In this document: one piece after another, positions 22,963 through 34,793 of the stretch
How positions within the stretch are numbered: the first letter of the stretch is position 1
How the letters are laid out: each line of letters opens with the position of its first letter
Source of the DNA: Rana temporaria
Lineage: Eukaryota; Chordata; Amphibia; Anura; Ranidae
DNA: 64,000 nucleotides
Direction: 5' to 3'
Assembly: GCF_905171775.1 (NCBI RefSeq)
Contig: NC_053499.1
Location: 86,996,052-87,060,051, forward strand
Position numbers and translations under genes: made by a program
The notes under the pieces: model-generated
Database searches by the model: none
The model's input: only the letters and a program-made list of their open reading frames with translations
What the model was told of the DNA's origin: nothing

Positions 22963-23884
22963 CAGATCGGACACCTTTGTTTCAATTTTTTTTATTTGAT
23001 TTTAAAGCAAACAGGTAACAGAAACAGGAGAAGCACACGTTTGATCTTAAAACCAACAAATAACAAAAGGAACAGCAGGGGAACAAAACATTAGATATCT
23101 TTACCAATACCAGCTTCAGAGATTCAGTTATATACTTCTCACTTCATGTTGCCTCTCCTACCCTCTAATAACTCTTCAAATTATAAACCATCAATGGCCC
23201 ATTCCTAGTCATATTACTTCCCCTCTTAATTAGGGTTGAGCGAACCCGAACTTTAAAGTTCGGGTTCGGTACGGACTTTGGGTTTTTTTTGCTCCCGAAC
23301 CCGAATAATTGGAAAAAGTTCGGTTTCGGAGTTCGGGTATGTTTTGGTGCGCTGCACGGCAGCCAATCGCCATTCGTTTTACTACTGCGACTGGGAACTG
23401 ATCACAGTCATGCCTACTTATGGCATGGCTGTGATTGGCCAGTGCAGCATGTGACCCAGCATGTGACCAGCCTCTATATTAGATAGAGGCACACAGCACA
23501 GATCGTCACTCTGCTTTAGTTATCATAGGGAAAGGCTGCTGAATCTGCTGCTTAGGGAAAGTGTCAGTGAGGTTTGATCCTGCTTCATACATTCATACAA
23601 GCATTCTTTATTCATAGAACTCCGCTCTAGTTATGACAGGGAGAGGCTGCTGATGATGCTTAGGGACAGTGTCAAAGAGGTTTGATCCTGCTTCAGAAAT
23701 CTAAAAAAACACTATTTATTTCTTTGACATCAATATCATCTTATGGTTTATGGGCCGCTCGTCAGTCTGGTGTAGCTATTGTAGGGACAGGCTCCAGATT
23801 TTGAGGGACAGGGTCAGCGAGGTGTATGCTGCTTCAGAAATCTAAACCAGCACTCTTGATTTCTGTGACATCTGCTTCATATAG

Positions 23885-24905
23885 TACATTGTTTAGGGCT
23901 GGGTTACCTGCTTCTTGCTCTAGGTAGAGAAATATATTGGTGAATCTCTGGCCATTTCACCAGCACACTCTACCTGTCCCCTGTCATATACTGTCTGTGC
24001 AGTACAATTGTTTAGGGCTGGGTTACCTGCTTCTTGCTTTAGATAGAGAAATATATTGGTGAATCTCTGCCCATTTCACCAGCACACTCTACCTGTCCCC
24101 TGTCATATACTGTCTGTGCAGTACAATTGTTTAGGGCTGGGTTACCTGCTTCTTGCTCTAGGTAGAGAAATATATTGGTGAATCTCTGGCCATTTCACCA
24201 GCACACTCTACCTGTCCCCTGTCAAATACTGTCTGTGCTTTACAATTGTTTAGGGCTTCGGTTACCTGCTTCTTGCTCTAGGTAGAGAAATATATTGGTG
24301 AATCTCTGGCCATTTCACCAGCACACTCTACCTGTCCCCTGTCATATACTGTCTGTGCAGTACAATTGTTTAGGGCTGGGTTACCTGCTTCTTGCTTTAG
24401 ATAGAGAAATATATTGGTGAATCTCTGCCCATTTCACCAGCACACTCTACCTGTCCCCTGTCATATACTGTCTGTGCAGTACAATTGTTTAGGGCTGGGT
24501 TACCTGCTTCTTGCTTTAGATAGAGAAATATATTGGTGAATCTCTGCCCATTTCACCAGCACACTCTACCTGTCCCCTGTCATATACTGTCTGTGCAGTA
24601 CAATTGTTTAGGGCTGGGTTACCTGCTTCTTGCTCTAGGTAGAGAAATATATTGGTGAATCTCTGGCCATTTCACCAGCACACTCTACCTGTCCCCTGTC
24701 AAATACTGTCTGTGCAGTACAATTGTTTAGGGCTGGGTTACCTGCTTCTTGCTCTAGGTAGAGAAATATATTGGTGAATCTCTGCCCATTTCACCAGCAC
24801 ACTCTACCTGTCCCCTGTCATATACTGTCTGTGCAGTACAATTGTTTAGGGCTGGGTTACCTGCTTCTTGCTCTAGGTAGAGCAATATATAGGTGAATCT
24901 CTGCC
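23885..24905 (+). repeat. 119-120-bp tandem array upstream of hAT transposase
   Basis: About 8.5 copies of a unit starting near TTGTTTAGGGCTGGG and containing CTGCTTCTTGCT and CACACTCTACCTG. Two alternating subtypes are visible (CTCTAGG versus CTTTAGA; CTGGCC versus CTGCCC), which suggests duplication of multi-unit blocks. It ends about 70 bp before the ORF and so would be part of a long 5' leader or promoter of the transposase. Confidence 0.93.
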
Positions 24906-24978
24906 TATTTCACTATATTACACTATTTTTGTATTTCAAATTTCTCAAAATTAGGGCAAGACCCTAAATTTGAGAAAT

Positions 24979-27900
24979 ATGAGGAAAACCTCAAATAAGG
25001 GACATGGCCGCGGTCGTGGTGCTGCTGGTGGAGCTCCTGTTACAGGGAGAGGACGTGGTCGATCTGTGCCAGCTACACGCACAAGTGAAACACCTTTCTC
25101 AGGTGCGAGTAGCCGACAGAGCCTGCAGCGGTATTTGGTTGGGCCTAATCCAGCTCTACGAATGTTGAGGCCAGGAGCAGAACAGGCGGTAGTAGATTGG
25201 GTTGCTGACAGTGCCTCCAGTTCCTTCACATTGTTTTCCAACCAGTCTTGTGCTGAAAGTTCAGAGTTGGTGCCTGCAGCCGATGTCCACCATCAGTCTT
25301 TCACCTCACCCCCTTGCAAATCAGCCAAGCAGTCTGAGCCCCAAAGCATGCAGCAGTCTCTTTTTCTTTTTGATGAGTCTGTTAGCATGTGTTCCAAGGG
25401 CCATCCACCTAGCCCAGCCTCAGAAGGGGAAGAGATTGAGTGCACCGATGCCCAACCACTTATATTTCGGAATGAGTTCATGGGGGGACCATCACAGCAC
25501 GTCTTGCATGATGATGATGAAACACAGTTGCCAACTGCTGGTGCTTTTGCAATTGTGCAGACCGACAAGGAGGGCAGTGGTGAAGACTGGGTGGAAGATG
25601 ATGTGCAGGACGATGAGGTCCTCGACCCGACATGGAATCAACCTCATGCAGGTGACCCGTGTAGTTCGGAGGAAGAGGCGGTGGTCGCACAGAGCCACCA
25701 GCACAGCAGAAGAGGGAGCAGGGTGCCAAAGCAGAGCGTCCGTCCCCTAGACAGTACGCCTGCTACTGCCCAACGCAGCAAGGGACCAAGCACACCAAAG
25801 CCAGGTCCAAGGAGTTCCCTAGCGTGGCAGTTCTTCACACAATGTGCTGATGACAAGACATGCGTGGTTTGCACGTTGTGCAATCAGAGCCTGAAGCGAG
25901 GCATAAACGTTCTCAACCTGAGCACAACCTGCATGACCAGGCATCTAAGTGCAAAGCACGAGCTGCAGTGGAGTAGACACCTCAAAAACCAAGAAAGGTC
26001 TCTGGCTCTTCCTGCATCAGTCTCGGGCCTCTCTGCCTCTTCATCCACCTCCGTAGTGACAGTGCCACCTGCCACCCCTCAATTAGAGGACCGGCAAGCA
26101 ACACTACCACCTGGGTCACCAAACATCTCCACAATGTCCCATGGAAGCATTCAGCTCTCCATCTCCCAAACACTGGAGCGTAAGAGGAAGTACCCCTCTA
26201 CCCACCCGCGATCCCTGGCCCTGAATGCCAGCTTTTCAAAATCACTGGCCTTTGAAATGCTGTCATTCCGTCTGGTGGAGACGCAGAGTTTTAAAAGCCT
26301 GATGGCATTGGCTGTCCCACAGTACGTCGTGCCCAGCCGCCACTACTTTTCCAGGCGAGCCATCCCTTCCCTGCACAACCAAGTGGGGGACAAAATCAGG
26401 TGTGCACTGCGCAACGCCATCTGTGCCAAGGTCCACCTAACTACGCATACGTGGACCAGTAAGCGCGGTCAGGGACGTTATATCTCCCTAACAGCGCACT
26501 GGGTAAATGTAGTGGCGGCTGGGCCTGAGGCGGATAGCAGTTTGGCGCATGTCCTTCCACCACCGAGGATTGCAGGGCGCTTCAGTTTGCCTCCTGTTCC
26601 TAACTCCTTCTACTCCGCTTCCTCATCCTCTACCGCCTCCTCATCCAGTCAGCGTAACAAATTCACCACCAACTTCAGCACAGCCATGGGTAAACGCCAG
26701 CAGGCAGTTTTAAAACTTTCCTGTTTGGGGAAAAAACCACACACCGTGCAGGAGTTGTGGAGGGACATGGAACAACAGACCAATGAGTGGTTGGCGTCAG
26801 TGAGCCTCAAGCCGGGCCTGGTGGTGTGCGATAACGGGCGAAATCTCGTAGCAGCTCTGGGCCTAGCCGGTTTGACTTACCCCGATATGCCACAGCTGCT
26901 GCAGAAAGTGCCGGCCGTCTGTGCGCACTTTCGGCGTTCTCACCCTGCTGCTGCTCGCCTGGCAGCGCTGCAGCATAACTTCGGACTTCCCGCTCACCGC
27001 CTCATATGTGATGTGCCCACAAGGTGGAACTCCACCTTGCACATGCTGGAGTTCCAGCTGCAGCACGCACGCGTGAGTCGCTCTGCGGAACAGAACCACT
27101 TTACCACCAATAACTGGGCCTCCATGCGAGACCTGTGTGCCTTGTTGCTCTGTTTTGAGTACTCCACCAACATGGCCAGTGCCAATGACGCCGCTCTCAG
27201 CGTGACTATCCCAGTTCTATGCCTCCTTGAAAAAACGCTACGGGCGATGATGGAAGAGGATGTGGCACAGGAGGAGGAGGAGGAGGAGGAGGAATCGGGA
27301 TCATTTGCAAGGCTTTCAGGGCAGTCATTCACAAGTGGCTCCGAGGGTGGGTTCGTGCACCAACAAAGGCCAGGTACACAATCGTCTAGCAAGGGCACAG
27401 TTCTGGAGGATGACGCAGTGGAGGATGAGGAGGAGGAAGACATGGAGGAGCAACCATGTTCACAGCAGGATGGCATCCAGACCAGCTCATGGCCATTACT
27501 GGTGCGTGGCTGGGGGGATACAGAGGACACAGATGATACACCTCCCACAGAGGACAGCTTTTCGTTGCCTCTGGGCAGCCTGGCACACATGAGCAATTAC
27601 ATGCTGTAGTGTCTCCGCAACGACCGGCGTGTTTCGCACATTATTACAGGTGCTGATTGCTGGGTGGCCACGCTGCTGGATCCCCGTTACAAGGACAATG
27701 TACCGTCCTTAATCCCCTCAATGGAGCGTGAACGCAAGATGCGCGAGTACAAGCGCACGCTGGTAGACGCGCTGCTGGTGCAATTCCCACATGGCAGCAT
27801 GGGCACAGTGGAAGCAGAAGGCGAAGGCAGAGGAGGAGGAAGAGGTCGCCAACGCAGCAGGGGCACCGCCAGCACCTCAGTAGGCAGGGTTAGCATGGCC

Positions 27901-28281
27901 GAAATGTGGAAAAGCTTTGTCAGCACGCCACAACAAACAGCACCACCAGCTGCTATGGAACGTTTTAGCAGGAGGCAGCATTTCAGCAACATGGTGGAGC
28001 AGTATGTGTGCACACGCCTACACGTACTGAATGACGGCTATGCCCCCTTAAACTTCTGGGTCTCCAAATTGGGCACATGGCCTGAGCTTGCCCTTTACGC
28101 CTTGGAGGTGCTGGCTTGCCCTGCAGCCAGTGTATTGTCTGAACGTGTATTTAGCACGGCAGGGGGCGTTATCACAGACAAGCGCAGCCGCCTGTCCAGA
28201 GCCAATGTGGACAAGCTCACGTTCATTAAAATGAACCAGGCATGGATCCCACAGGACTTGTCCGTACCTTGTGCAGAATAG
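24979..28281 (+). pseudogene. hAT-family transposase with one in-frame stop
   Basis: The first ATG in frame is at 24979; the frame also opens upstream at a TTG (24970). The protein would be about 1100 residues. In order: an Arg/Gly-rich N-terminus; acidic linkers; a BED-type zinc finger near 297-330 (C-x2-C ... H-x4-H); the RNase H-like core; acidic runs (EEEEEEEE); then a TAG at 27607-27609. The same frame continues after the stop with LLDPRYKD and the hAT C-terminal dimerisation block (LACPAASVLSERVFSTAG) to a stop at 28281. The position where hAT transposases have TTDxWTS reads TTHTWTS (codon 26446-26448), so the first catalytic Asp seems replaced by His. The second (VCDNGRNL) is present. 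Residue numbers count from 24970. Probably inactive, but only lightly decayed. Confidence 0.88.
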
Positions 28282-28328
28282 ACACCGGGCCGGCCTTACC
28301 CAGCCATTGTTTTTTTTTCTGATCTTTC

Positions 28329-28999
28329 TAGGGTTGCCATCTCATCCCTTTCAAAGCAAAAACATATTAATTACACAGGTTCTCTGGCTGATTAAGGTGC
28401 TGCTAATTAAACTCACTTGGTGCCTTATCGACATTAAATTAGCCCCAGAACCTGTGTAATTACTCTGTGTTCAGGTTTAAGGCTGGGTTCACACTACTAC
28501 ACTACTTTCATCCTACTTTGCTCTGTGTTCAATGTTTCCCTATGAGAGCGTCTTGTAGCGTCCTACACAAGTCGGTCCGACTTTGAAAATGCTCCCTGTA
28601 CTACTTTTGGTCCTACATTGATCCTACTTCAGGCCCATTGAATATCATTGAAGTTGGACCAAAGTAGTATCCTGTTCATGAAAGTAGGATGGATGTAGGA
28701 CCAATGTAGGATAAATGTAGGACCTGTGTAATTAATATGTTTTTGCTTTGAAAGGGATGAGATGGCAACCCTAGAAAGATCAGAAAAAAAACAATGGCTG
28801 GGTTGAAGTAGGATCAATGTAGGACCAAAAGTAGTACAGGGAGCATTTTCAAAGTCGGACCGACTTGTGTAGGACCAGTTAAGACAGCTCTCATAGGGAA
28901 ACATTGATTTTCACATGTCATTCTACATGAGGCTCCCAATGTAGGACCGTTTGTAGGACAAGTGTGAACCCAGCCTCAAGGGATGAGGTAGCAACCCTA
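28329..28999. mobile_element. hAT-like MITE with rearranged interior
   Basis: Ends TAGGGTTGCCATCTC and the near-complement GATGAGGTAGCAACCCTA. The 8-bp flanks are GATCTTTC (28321-28328) and GATCTGTC (29000-29007), with one mismatch. The interior contains a GGCTGGGTTCACAC element (28481-28975) and an inverted copy of the left junction including host sequence (28723-28803). The left end joined to the right end of a second copy is a possible alternative. Confidence 0.7.
28481..28975. mobile_element. Harbinger-like MITE (GGCTGGGTTCACAC ends), rearranged
   Basis: Ends GGCTGGGTTCACACT and AGTGTGAACCCAGCC. The flank TAA on the left against TCA on the right fits a 3-bp duplication with one change. 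The interior is made of GTAGGAC/GTCCTAC-rich inverted repeats shared with 29033-29327, plus the foreign inverted block 28723-28803. Confidence 0.65.
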
Positions 29000-29032
29000 G
29001 ATCTGTCTCACTATTTTGGGGTTTACCCTAAG

Positions 29033-29327
29033 GCTGGGTTCACACTACTACACTACTTTCATCCTACTTTGCTCTGCTACATTGGTCCTACATTTATCCT
29101 ACATTGGTCCTACATCCATCCTACTTTCATGAACAGGATACTACTTTGGTCCGACTTCAATGATATTCAATGGGCCTGAAGTAGGATCAATGTAGGACCA
29201 AAAGTAGTACAGGGAGCATTTTCAAAGTCGGACCGACTTGTGTAGGACGCTACAAGATGCTCTCATAGGGAAACATTGAACACAGAGCAAAGTAGGATGA
29301 AAGTAGTGTAGTAGTGTGAACCCAGCC
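29033..29327. mobile_element. Harbinger-like MITE, TSD TAA
   Basis: Perfect inverted ends GGCTGGGTTCACACTAC and GTAGTGTGAACCCAGCC with TAA on both sides. The whole element is close to a palindrome (the centre is near the GGCCTGAAGTAGG region). Same family as 28481-28975 without the foreign block. Confidence 0.85.
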
Positions 29328-29402
29328 TAATTTAAAAAATAAATCAATTAAAAACCAAAACCTGCTGTGTTGACTACCTCCTCCTCCACCGCCGCTTCCA
29401 CC

Positions 29403-30331
29403 TTCAGTCACATTCTTAGGCTTGCGCACTGCAACTGCTTTCTTTAAGTCCCACCAGAGGTTCTCTATCGGATTTAAGTCTGGTGACTGCGATGGCCACT
29501 CCAAAATGTTCCAGCCTTTAATCTGCAACCATGCTCTAGTGGACTTGGAGGTATGCTTGGGATCATTGTCCTGTTGAAAGGTCCAACGTCTCCCAAGCCT
29601 CAGCTTTGTGACGGACTGCATCACATTGTCATCCAATATCTCCTGGTACTGAAGAGAATTCATGGTACCTTGCACACGCTGAAGCTTCTATGTACCTGCA
29701 GAAGCAAAACAGCCCCAAAGCATGATTGACCCCCCGCCATGCTTCACAGTAGGCAAGGTGTTCTTTTCATCATAGGTCTTGTTCTTCCTCCTCCAAACAT
29801 AGCGTTGATCCATGGGCCCAAACAGTTCTAATTTTGTTTCACCAGTCCACAGAACACAATCCCAAAACTTGTGTGGTTTGCCCACATGACTTTTGGCATA
29901 CTGCGGTCGACTCTTCTTATTCTTTGGAGACAGCAAGGGGGTGCGCCTGGGAGTTCTGGCATGGAGGCCTTCATTATGTAGTGTGCGCCGTATTGTCTGA
30001 GCAGAAACTTCAGTACCCACATCTGACAAATATTTTCTCAGTTCCTCAGCAGTCACACGGGGACTTTTCTCCACTCTACACTTCAGGTAGCGCACAGCAG
30101 TCAAAGTCAGCATCTTCTTTCTGCCACGACCAGGTAGCGTTTCAACAGTGCCCTTTGCCTTCAATTTTGCATTTACTACTGTATTACAAAACCAATTGAT
30201 GTCATATTAGTTGCATATGGTTCTTTATGAAGTCCTTGTAGGATTTCATTCTGAATACAATTACAAATGTACACTAAATTCCCTAAAACCCTTTACAGCA
30301 TTGGGGGGTTTAATAATTTTGAACACAACTG
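29403..30331 (-). pseudogene. Tc1-like element fragment with dead transposase
   Basis: Minus strand. The right terminus GAACACAACTG followed by TA (30332-30333) is a Tc1 end; the left part of the element is missing. Two ORFs (29688-30164, and a C-terminal piece ending near 29400) encode the helix-turn-helix part and the DD34E core, separated by a stop near 29680. The first catalytic Asp, normally in a WSDET-type motif, reads WTGET. The second (QDNDPKHTSK) and the E (DLNPIENLW) remain. The element was truncated before or during insertion into the hAT 3' part. Confidence 0.85.
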
Positions 30332-30613
30332 TATGGACCTCGTCCTCCAAGGTCAAAATCATTATATTTTTTATTTTTATTTTTTTATGCCATTTTGAGT
30401 TATTTCCCTATCCACATTTATTTCCAGAGTACTTGCCATGCTCTTCCCGACATTTTGCTGCCATTTGCAGCCCTCCAGCCCTTTCCCTTAGTTTTTTAGA
30501 GACATTTTTGTAGTCAAAAGTCCGGGTCCCCATTGACTTCAATGGGGTTCGGGTCCGGGTCAAAGTCCGGGTTCGGGTCCGAACCCGAACATCCAGGTGT
30601 CCACTCAACTCTA
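30332..30613 (+). repeat. hAT 3' subterminal region
   Basis: AT-rich leader, then clustered GTCCGGGT/GTTCGGGT repeats (about 30521-30590) mirroring those at 23236-23340, ending at the 8-bp duplication. No coding content. Confidence 0.8.
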
Positions 30614-30960
30614 CTCTTAATCCTTTAGTTCCCCTAATACCCACGTTTGGGCATATGGACCCCTTCACCTCCCGGCAACCTCTTTCCTCGAGATGATGGG
30701 GACACTTCTATCCCTTTCTTATTCCATCTGCCTCTGCTTTTTACCCCCCTCCCCAAAAAAAATAAAAAAAACCTTCCGCCCGGCCACTCCCTCTCCTCAG
30801 CGCTCTCCATCCCCAACTCCACTACATCAGTCAATTTACATCTACAGTGGGAATCGAAAGTTTGGGCACCCCAGGTAAAAATTTGTATTAATGTGCATAA
30901 CGAAGCCAAGGAAAGATGGAAAAATCTCCAAAAGGCATCAAATTACAGATTAGACATTCT

Positions 30961-31694
30961 GGCCCGGATTCACAAAGGAGTTACGATGGCGTATCTCCAG
31001 ATACGCTGTCGTAACTCTGAGTGCGGGCCGTCGCAACTCGGCGCCTGATTCATAGAATCAGATACGCCTCACAGTTGCCTAGATACGAGCGGCGTAAGTC
31101 TCCTACGCCGTCGTATCTTAGGGTGCATATTTACGCTGGCTGCTAGGTGGCGCTTCCGTATATTTCCGCGTCGAATATGCTAATTAGCTAGATACGCCGA
31201 TTCACGAACGTACGTGCGCCCGGCGTATCAAGATACGTTGTTTACGTAAGACATACGCCGGCGTAAAGTTACCCCTCATAAAGCAGGGGTAAGTCATGTT
31301 AGGTATGGACGTCGGAAACGTACGAACAGCGTCGAATTTTACGTCGTTTGCGTAAGTCGTCCGTGAATGGGGCTGTGCGTAGGTTACGTTCACGTTGACT
31401 AAGCATTGAGCGGGCGTAATTTACTTTCAAAATTCGACGTGATACTGAGCATGCGCACGCATGTGCCGTTTGTTCGAAACGTCATTTACGTGGGGTCATG
31501 ATTAGTTTGCCGACCTCTTCTTCATTTGATTTAGGCGCGCTTACGCCAGCACATTTACGCTACGCCGCCGTAACTTTAGACGCAAGTGCTTTGTGAATAC
31601 TGCACTTGCCTCTCTAAGTTGCGGCGGCGTGGCGTAAATTTAAGCGGGCGTATCGTATTTACGCTACGCCGCCGCAACTACGTGAATCTGGGCC
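30961..31694. mobile_element. Harbinger-like MITE, 734 bp, TSD TCT
   Basis: Ends GGCCCGGATTCAC and GTGAATCTGGGCC. Comparison with the intact opposite Tc1 repeat gives the exact empty site and shows that TCT was duplicated (30958-30960, 31695-31697). GC-rich with many TACGC/GCGTA repeats on both arms. No ORF is of note. Confidence 0.88.
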
Positions 31695-31804
31695 TCTTAT
31701 AATATGTCAAGAAAAGTTAGATTTTATTTCCATCATTTACACTTTCAAAATTACAGAAAACAAAAAAATGGCGTCTGCAAAAGTTTGGGCACCCTGCAGA
31801 GTTA

Positions 31805-32826
31805 TTATCTTGTACTGCCCCCTTTGGCAAGTATCACAGCTTGTAAACGCTTTTTGTAGCCAGCCAAGAGTCTTTCAATTCTTGTTTGAGGTATCTTTGC
31901 ACATTCTTCCTTACAAAGGTCTTCCAGTTCTTTGAGATTCCTGGCCTGTCTGTCACGCACTGCTCTTTTAAGGTCTATCCATAGATTTTCAATTATGTTG
32001 ACGTCAGGAGATTGTGAAGGCCATGGCAAAACCTTCAGTTTACGCCTCTTGATGTAATCCCCCGTGGATTTTGAGGTGTGTTTAGGATCATTATCCATTT
32101 GTAGAAGCCATCCTCTCTAACTTTTTTTGACTTTTTCACAGATGGCATCAAGTTACCATCCAAAATTTGCTGAAATTTTATTGAATCCATTTTTCCTTCT
32201 ACTTGTGAAATGTTCCCTGTGCCACTGGCTGCAATACAACCCCAAAGCATGATTGATCGACCCCTATGCTTAACAGTTGGACAGAGGTTCTTTTCATTAA
32301 ATTCTGTGCCCTTTCTTCTCCAAACGTACCTTTGCTCATTCCGGCCAAAAAGTTCTATTTTAACCTCATCGGTGCACAGAACTTGTTTCCAAAATGCATC
32401 AGGCTTGTCTATATGTTCATTTGCAAAGTTCAAACGCTGATTTTTGTGGTGAGGACGTAGAAGAGGTTTTCTTCTGATGACTCTTCCATGAAGACCATAT
32501 TTGTACAAGTATCTCTATATAGTGGAAACGTTTACCACAACTCCAGTGTCTGCCAGATCTTTCTGGAGGGATCGTGCAGTCAAACGTGGGTTTTGAATTG
32601 CTTTTCTCACAATTCTGTGAGCTGTTCTGTCTGATATTTTTCTTGGTCTTCCAGATCTTGCTTTAACTTCCACTGTTCCTGATGACTGACATTTCTTAAT
32701 TACATTCCAAACAGAGGATATTGACATCTGAAAACGCTTTGCTATCTTCTTATAGCCTTCTCCAGCTTTGTGAGCGTCAACTATTTTCAGTTTCAGTTTT
32801 CTAGACAACTGCTTAGAAGAACCCAT
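31805..32826 (-). pseudogene. Tc1-like transposase, disrupted
   Basis: Starts at the ATG at 32826 (MGSSKQLSRK). The N-terminal paired helix-turn-helix region (about residues 1-100) has KRFQMSISSVWNVIKK and GRPRKIS. A stop at about 32512-32514 is followed in the same protein order by the DD34E core: D in CTDEVKIELFG, then a frameshift near 32098, D in DNDPKHTSK and E in PDVNIIENLW, ending at 31805. All three catalytic positions are present, but the stop and the frameshift inactivate it. Confidence 0.88.
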
Positions 32827-34793
32827 GGTGCTGATTGTTGGGGCAAGGTCAGATGAGTCTGGGCATTTAAAACTTTTGAGATTGACATCAACTGGTCTTC
32901 CCAGACAATGATTGAGAACAATCCATGACACTGGCAGGTCTCAGCTTTGCAAAGGGGGCAGGGCATGCTATAAATTCTGCAGGGTGCCTAAACTTTTGCA
33001 GACACCATTTTTTTATTTTCTGTAATTTTGAAAGTGTAAATGATGGAAATAAAATCTAACTTTTTTTGACATATTATAAGAATGTCTAATCTGTAATTTG
33101 ATGCCTTTTGGAGATTTTTCCATCTTTCCTTGGCTTCATTTGCACATTAATACAAACTTTTACCTGGGGTGCCAAACTTTCGATCCCCACTGTATAAAGG
33201 TCTTCCCTTCCTCTGAATATTTGAAACTATTCCATTCTGCCCATGTCTCCAAATAGACCCTCCTTTTCTGCCGCGAGGTCCAGACCAAATCCTCCATCCT
33301 ATTCAAATCCTCCACTCGTTTAAGCCACATCCCTACTGACGGGGGATGGGTCTGCTTCCACAATGGTGGGATACAGGCTCTTGCTGCATACATGAAATGG
33401 CAAACAACTGACTTCCTATACCGCCTGACCAATATATCCGATTCCTGTAACAAATAAAAAGTCCACTCTCTCGGTAGCTCCTCCTCACTAAACTTTTGCA
33501 CTATTTCCCGCACCTTCTCCCAAAAACTCTGTATCTTGGGACAGGCCCAAAAAATGTGTATTAGCGTTCCTCCTTTTCTCCCACACCGCCAACATCTATC
33601 TGACATATCTGGATAACATCTCTTTAACACTACCGGGGTACGATACCACTGTGATGTGATCTTAAAATTCATCTCTTGTACCTTTACACATACTGAGGAT
33701 TCAAATACGTTTCGTATTATCTTATTCTTTTGCTCCTCTGTAAAGGTCCTGCCCAGGTCCGCCTCCCACTTAAAGAAAGGTAGTCTGAAATCCTCAGCGG
33801 GAGCATTCAGCAAATCACTAATTTTAGAGAGGGTATGCCGAAGCATCCCGCTCCCGCTACAGTACCCCTCAAACTTTGTTAACCTACGCTCGTATCTACT
33901 CGGTAGACTCAAAGTGTCCAGAAAATGTTGCAGTTGCAGTGCCCTCCAAAAATCCAGTTGAAAGGGTGTACCTCCTGTTATCATCTCCTGAATCGTAGGC
34001 CATACTCCCGCCTTCAAAAAATGAGAGGCTTGAAACAGCCCTTGTTCTATTAATCTGCTAAACGGACCCTTCATCAATCCTGGTTCAAACTGTGGATTTC
34101 CCAAAATAGGAAAAAGAGGTGAATCTACTGTTGATAATTTCCCTTTCACAAATAGCCCATATCCCATCCGAAGGGTATGGCCTATCAGTGGATGTCTTTT
34201 CATATCCGTCGGCAGCTCCCTGTAACACCATGCGGCTCGCTGGAGCATACTGCTACATTGGGCTTGCTCTAAACCCGGACATATTTTCTCTCCAGTGTGT
34301 CTGTTCCAATCAATCAGCCAGCTCAATGTAGCCGCCTGATAATATTTATAGATATCTGGAGCTGCCACTCCTCCATCTCGTTTTGCTAATGATAGTATAT
34401 GTCCCTTAACTCTTGGGCATTTATTTGCCCATATAAACCTGCTGAGCAGGGATTGTGTCTGCTTGAAAATAAGTTTCGGTATTGCAATAGGGAGTGTCTG
34501 AAAGAGGTACAGAAATTTTGGTAAGATATTCATTTTAATAATATTAGCCCTCCCAAACCACAAATGAAACCCCTTCTGCCATCCATCCAGGAGGATCCGC
34601 AATTTCGCTAGTAATGGTACAAAGTTAAGCTTATAAACTTGTGTTAGGTCCGCCAGGATGGAGGTCCCCAAGTATCTCAGCGCTGTATCTGACCATTTAA
34701 ATTTATAATTAGATTTCAAAATCTTCAGTTCTTTCTCAGAAATCGCCACTCCCATCGATTCAGACTTAATATAATTAATCTTAGGCCCCGTAC

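Larger units (their letters stand above)
23231..30613 (+). mobile_element. hAT element, 7.4 kb, with nested insertions
   Basis: Flanked by an exact 8-bp duplication CTCTTAAT (23223-23230, 30614-30621). Ends are TAGGGTTGAGCG and the complement of CACTCAACTCTA, imperfect but related. Both subterminal regions are full of CCCGAAC/GTTCGGG repeats, probable transposase-binding sites. It encodes a hAT transposase (24979-28281). A 119-bp tandem array lies upstream, and several small elements lie in the 3' part. It is inserted into the L1 3' UTR. Confidence 0.92.
30845..33192 (-). mobile_element. Tc1/mariner element with long terminal inverted repeats
   Basis: Ends CAGTGGGAATCGAAAG and CTTTCGATCCCCACTG, with TA on both sides (30843-30844, 33193-33194). 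The inverted repeats run for over 100 bp (to the TTAGACATTCT region) and then share a second inverted stretch near 31700-31790 and 33000-33075. The transposase lies on the minus strand. A Harbinger-like MITE (30961-31694) is inserted in the left repeat. The Tc1 itself sits at the end of the L1 ORF2. Confidence 0.93.
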
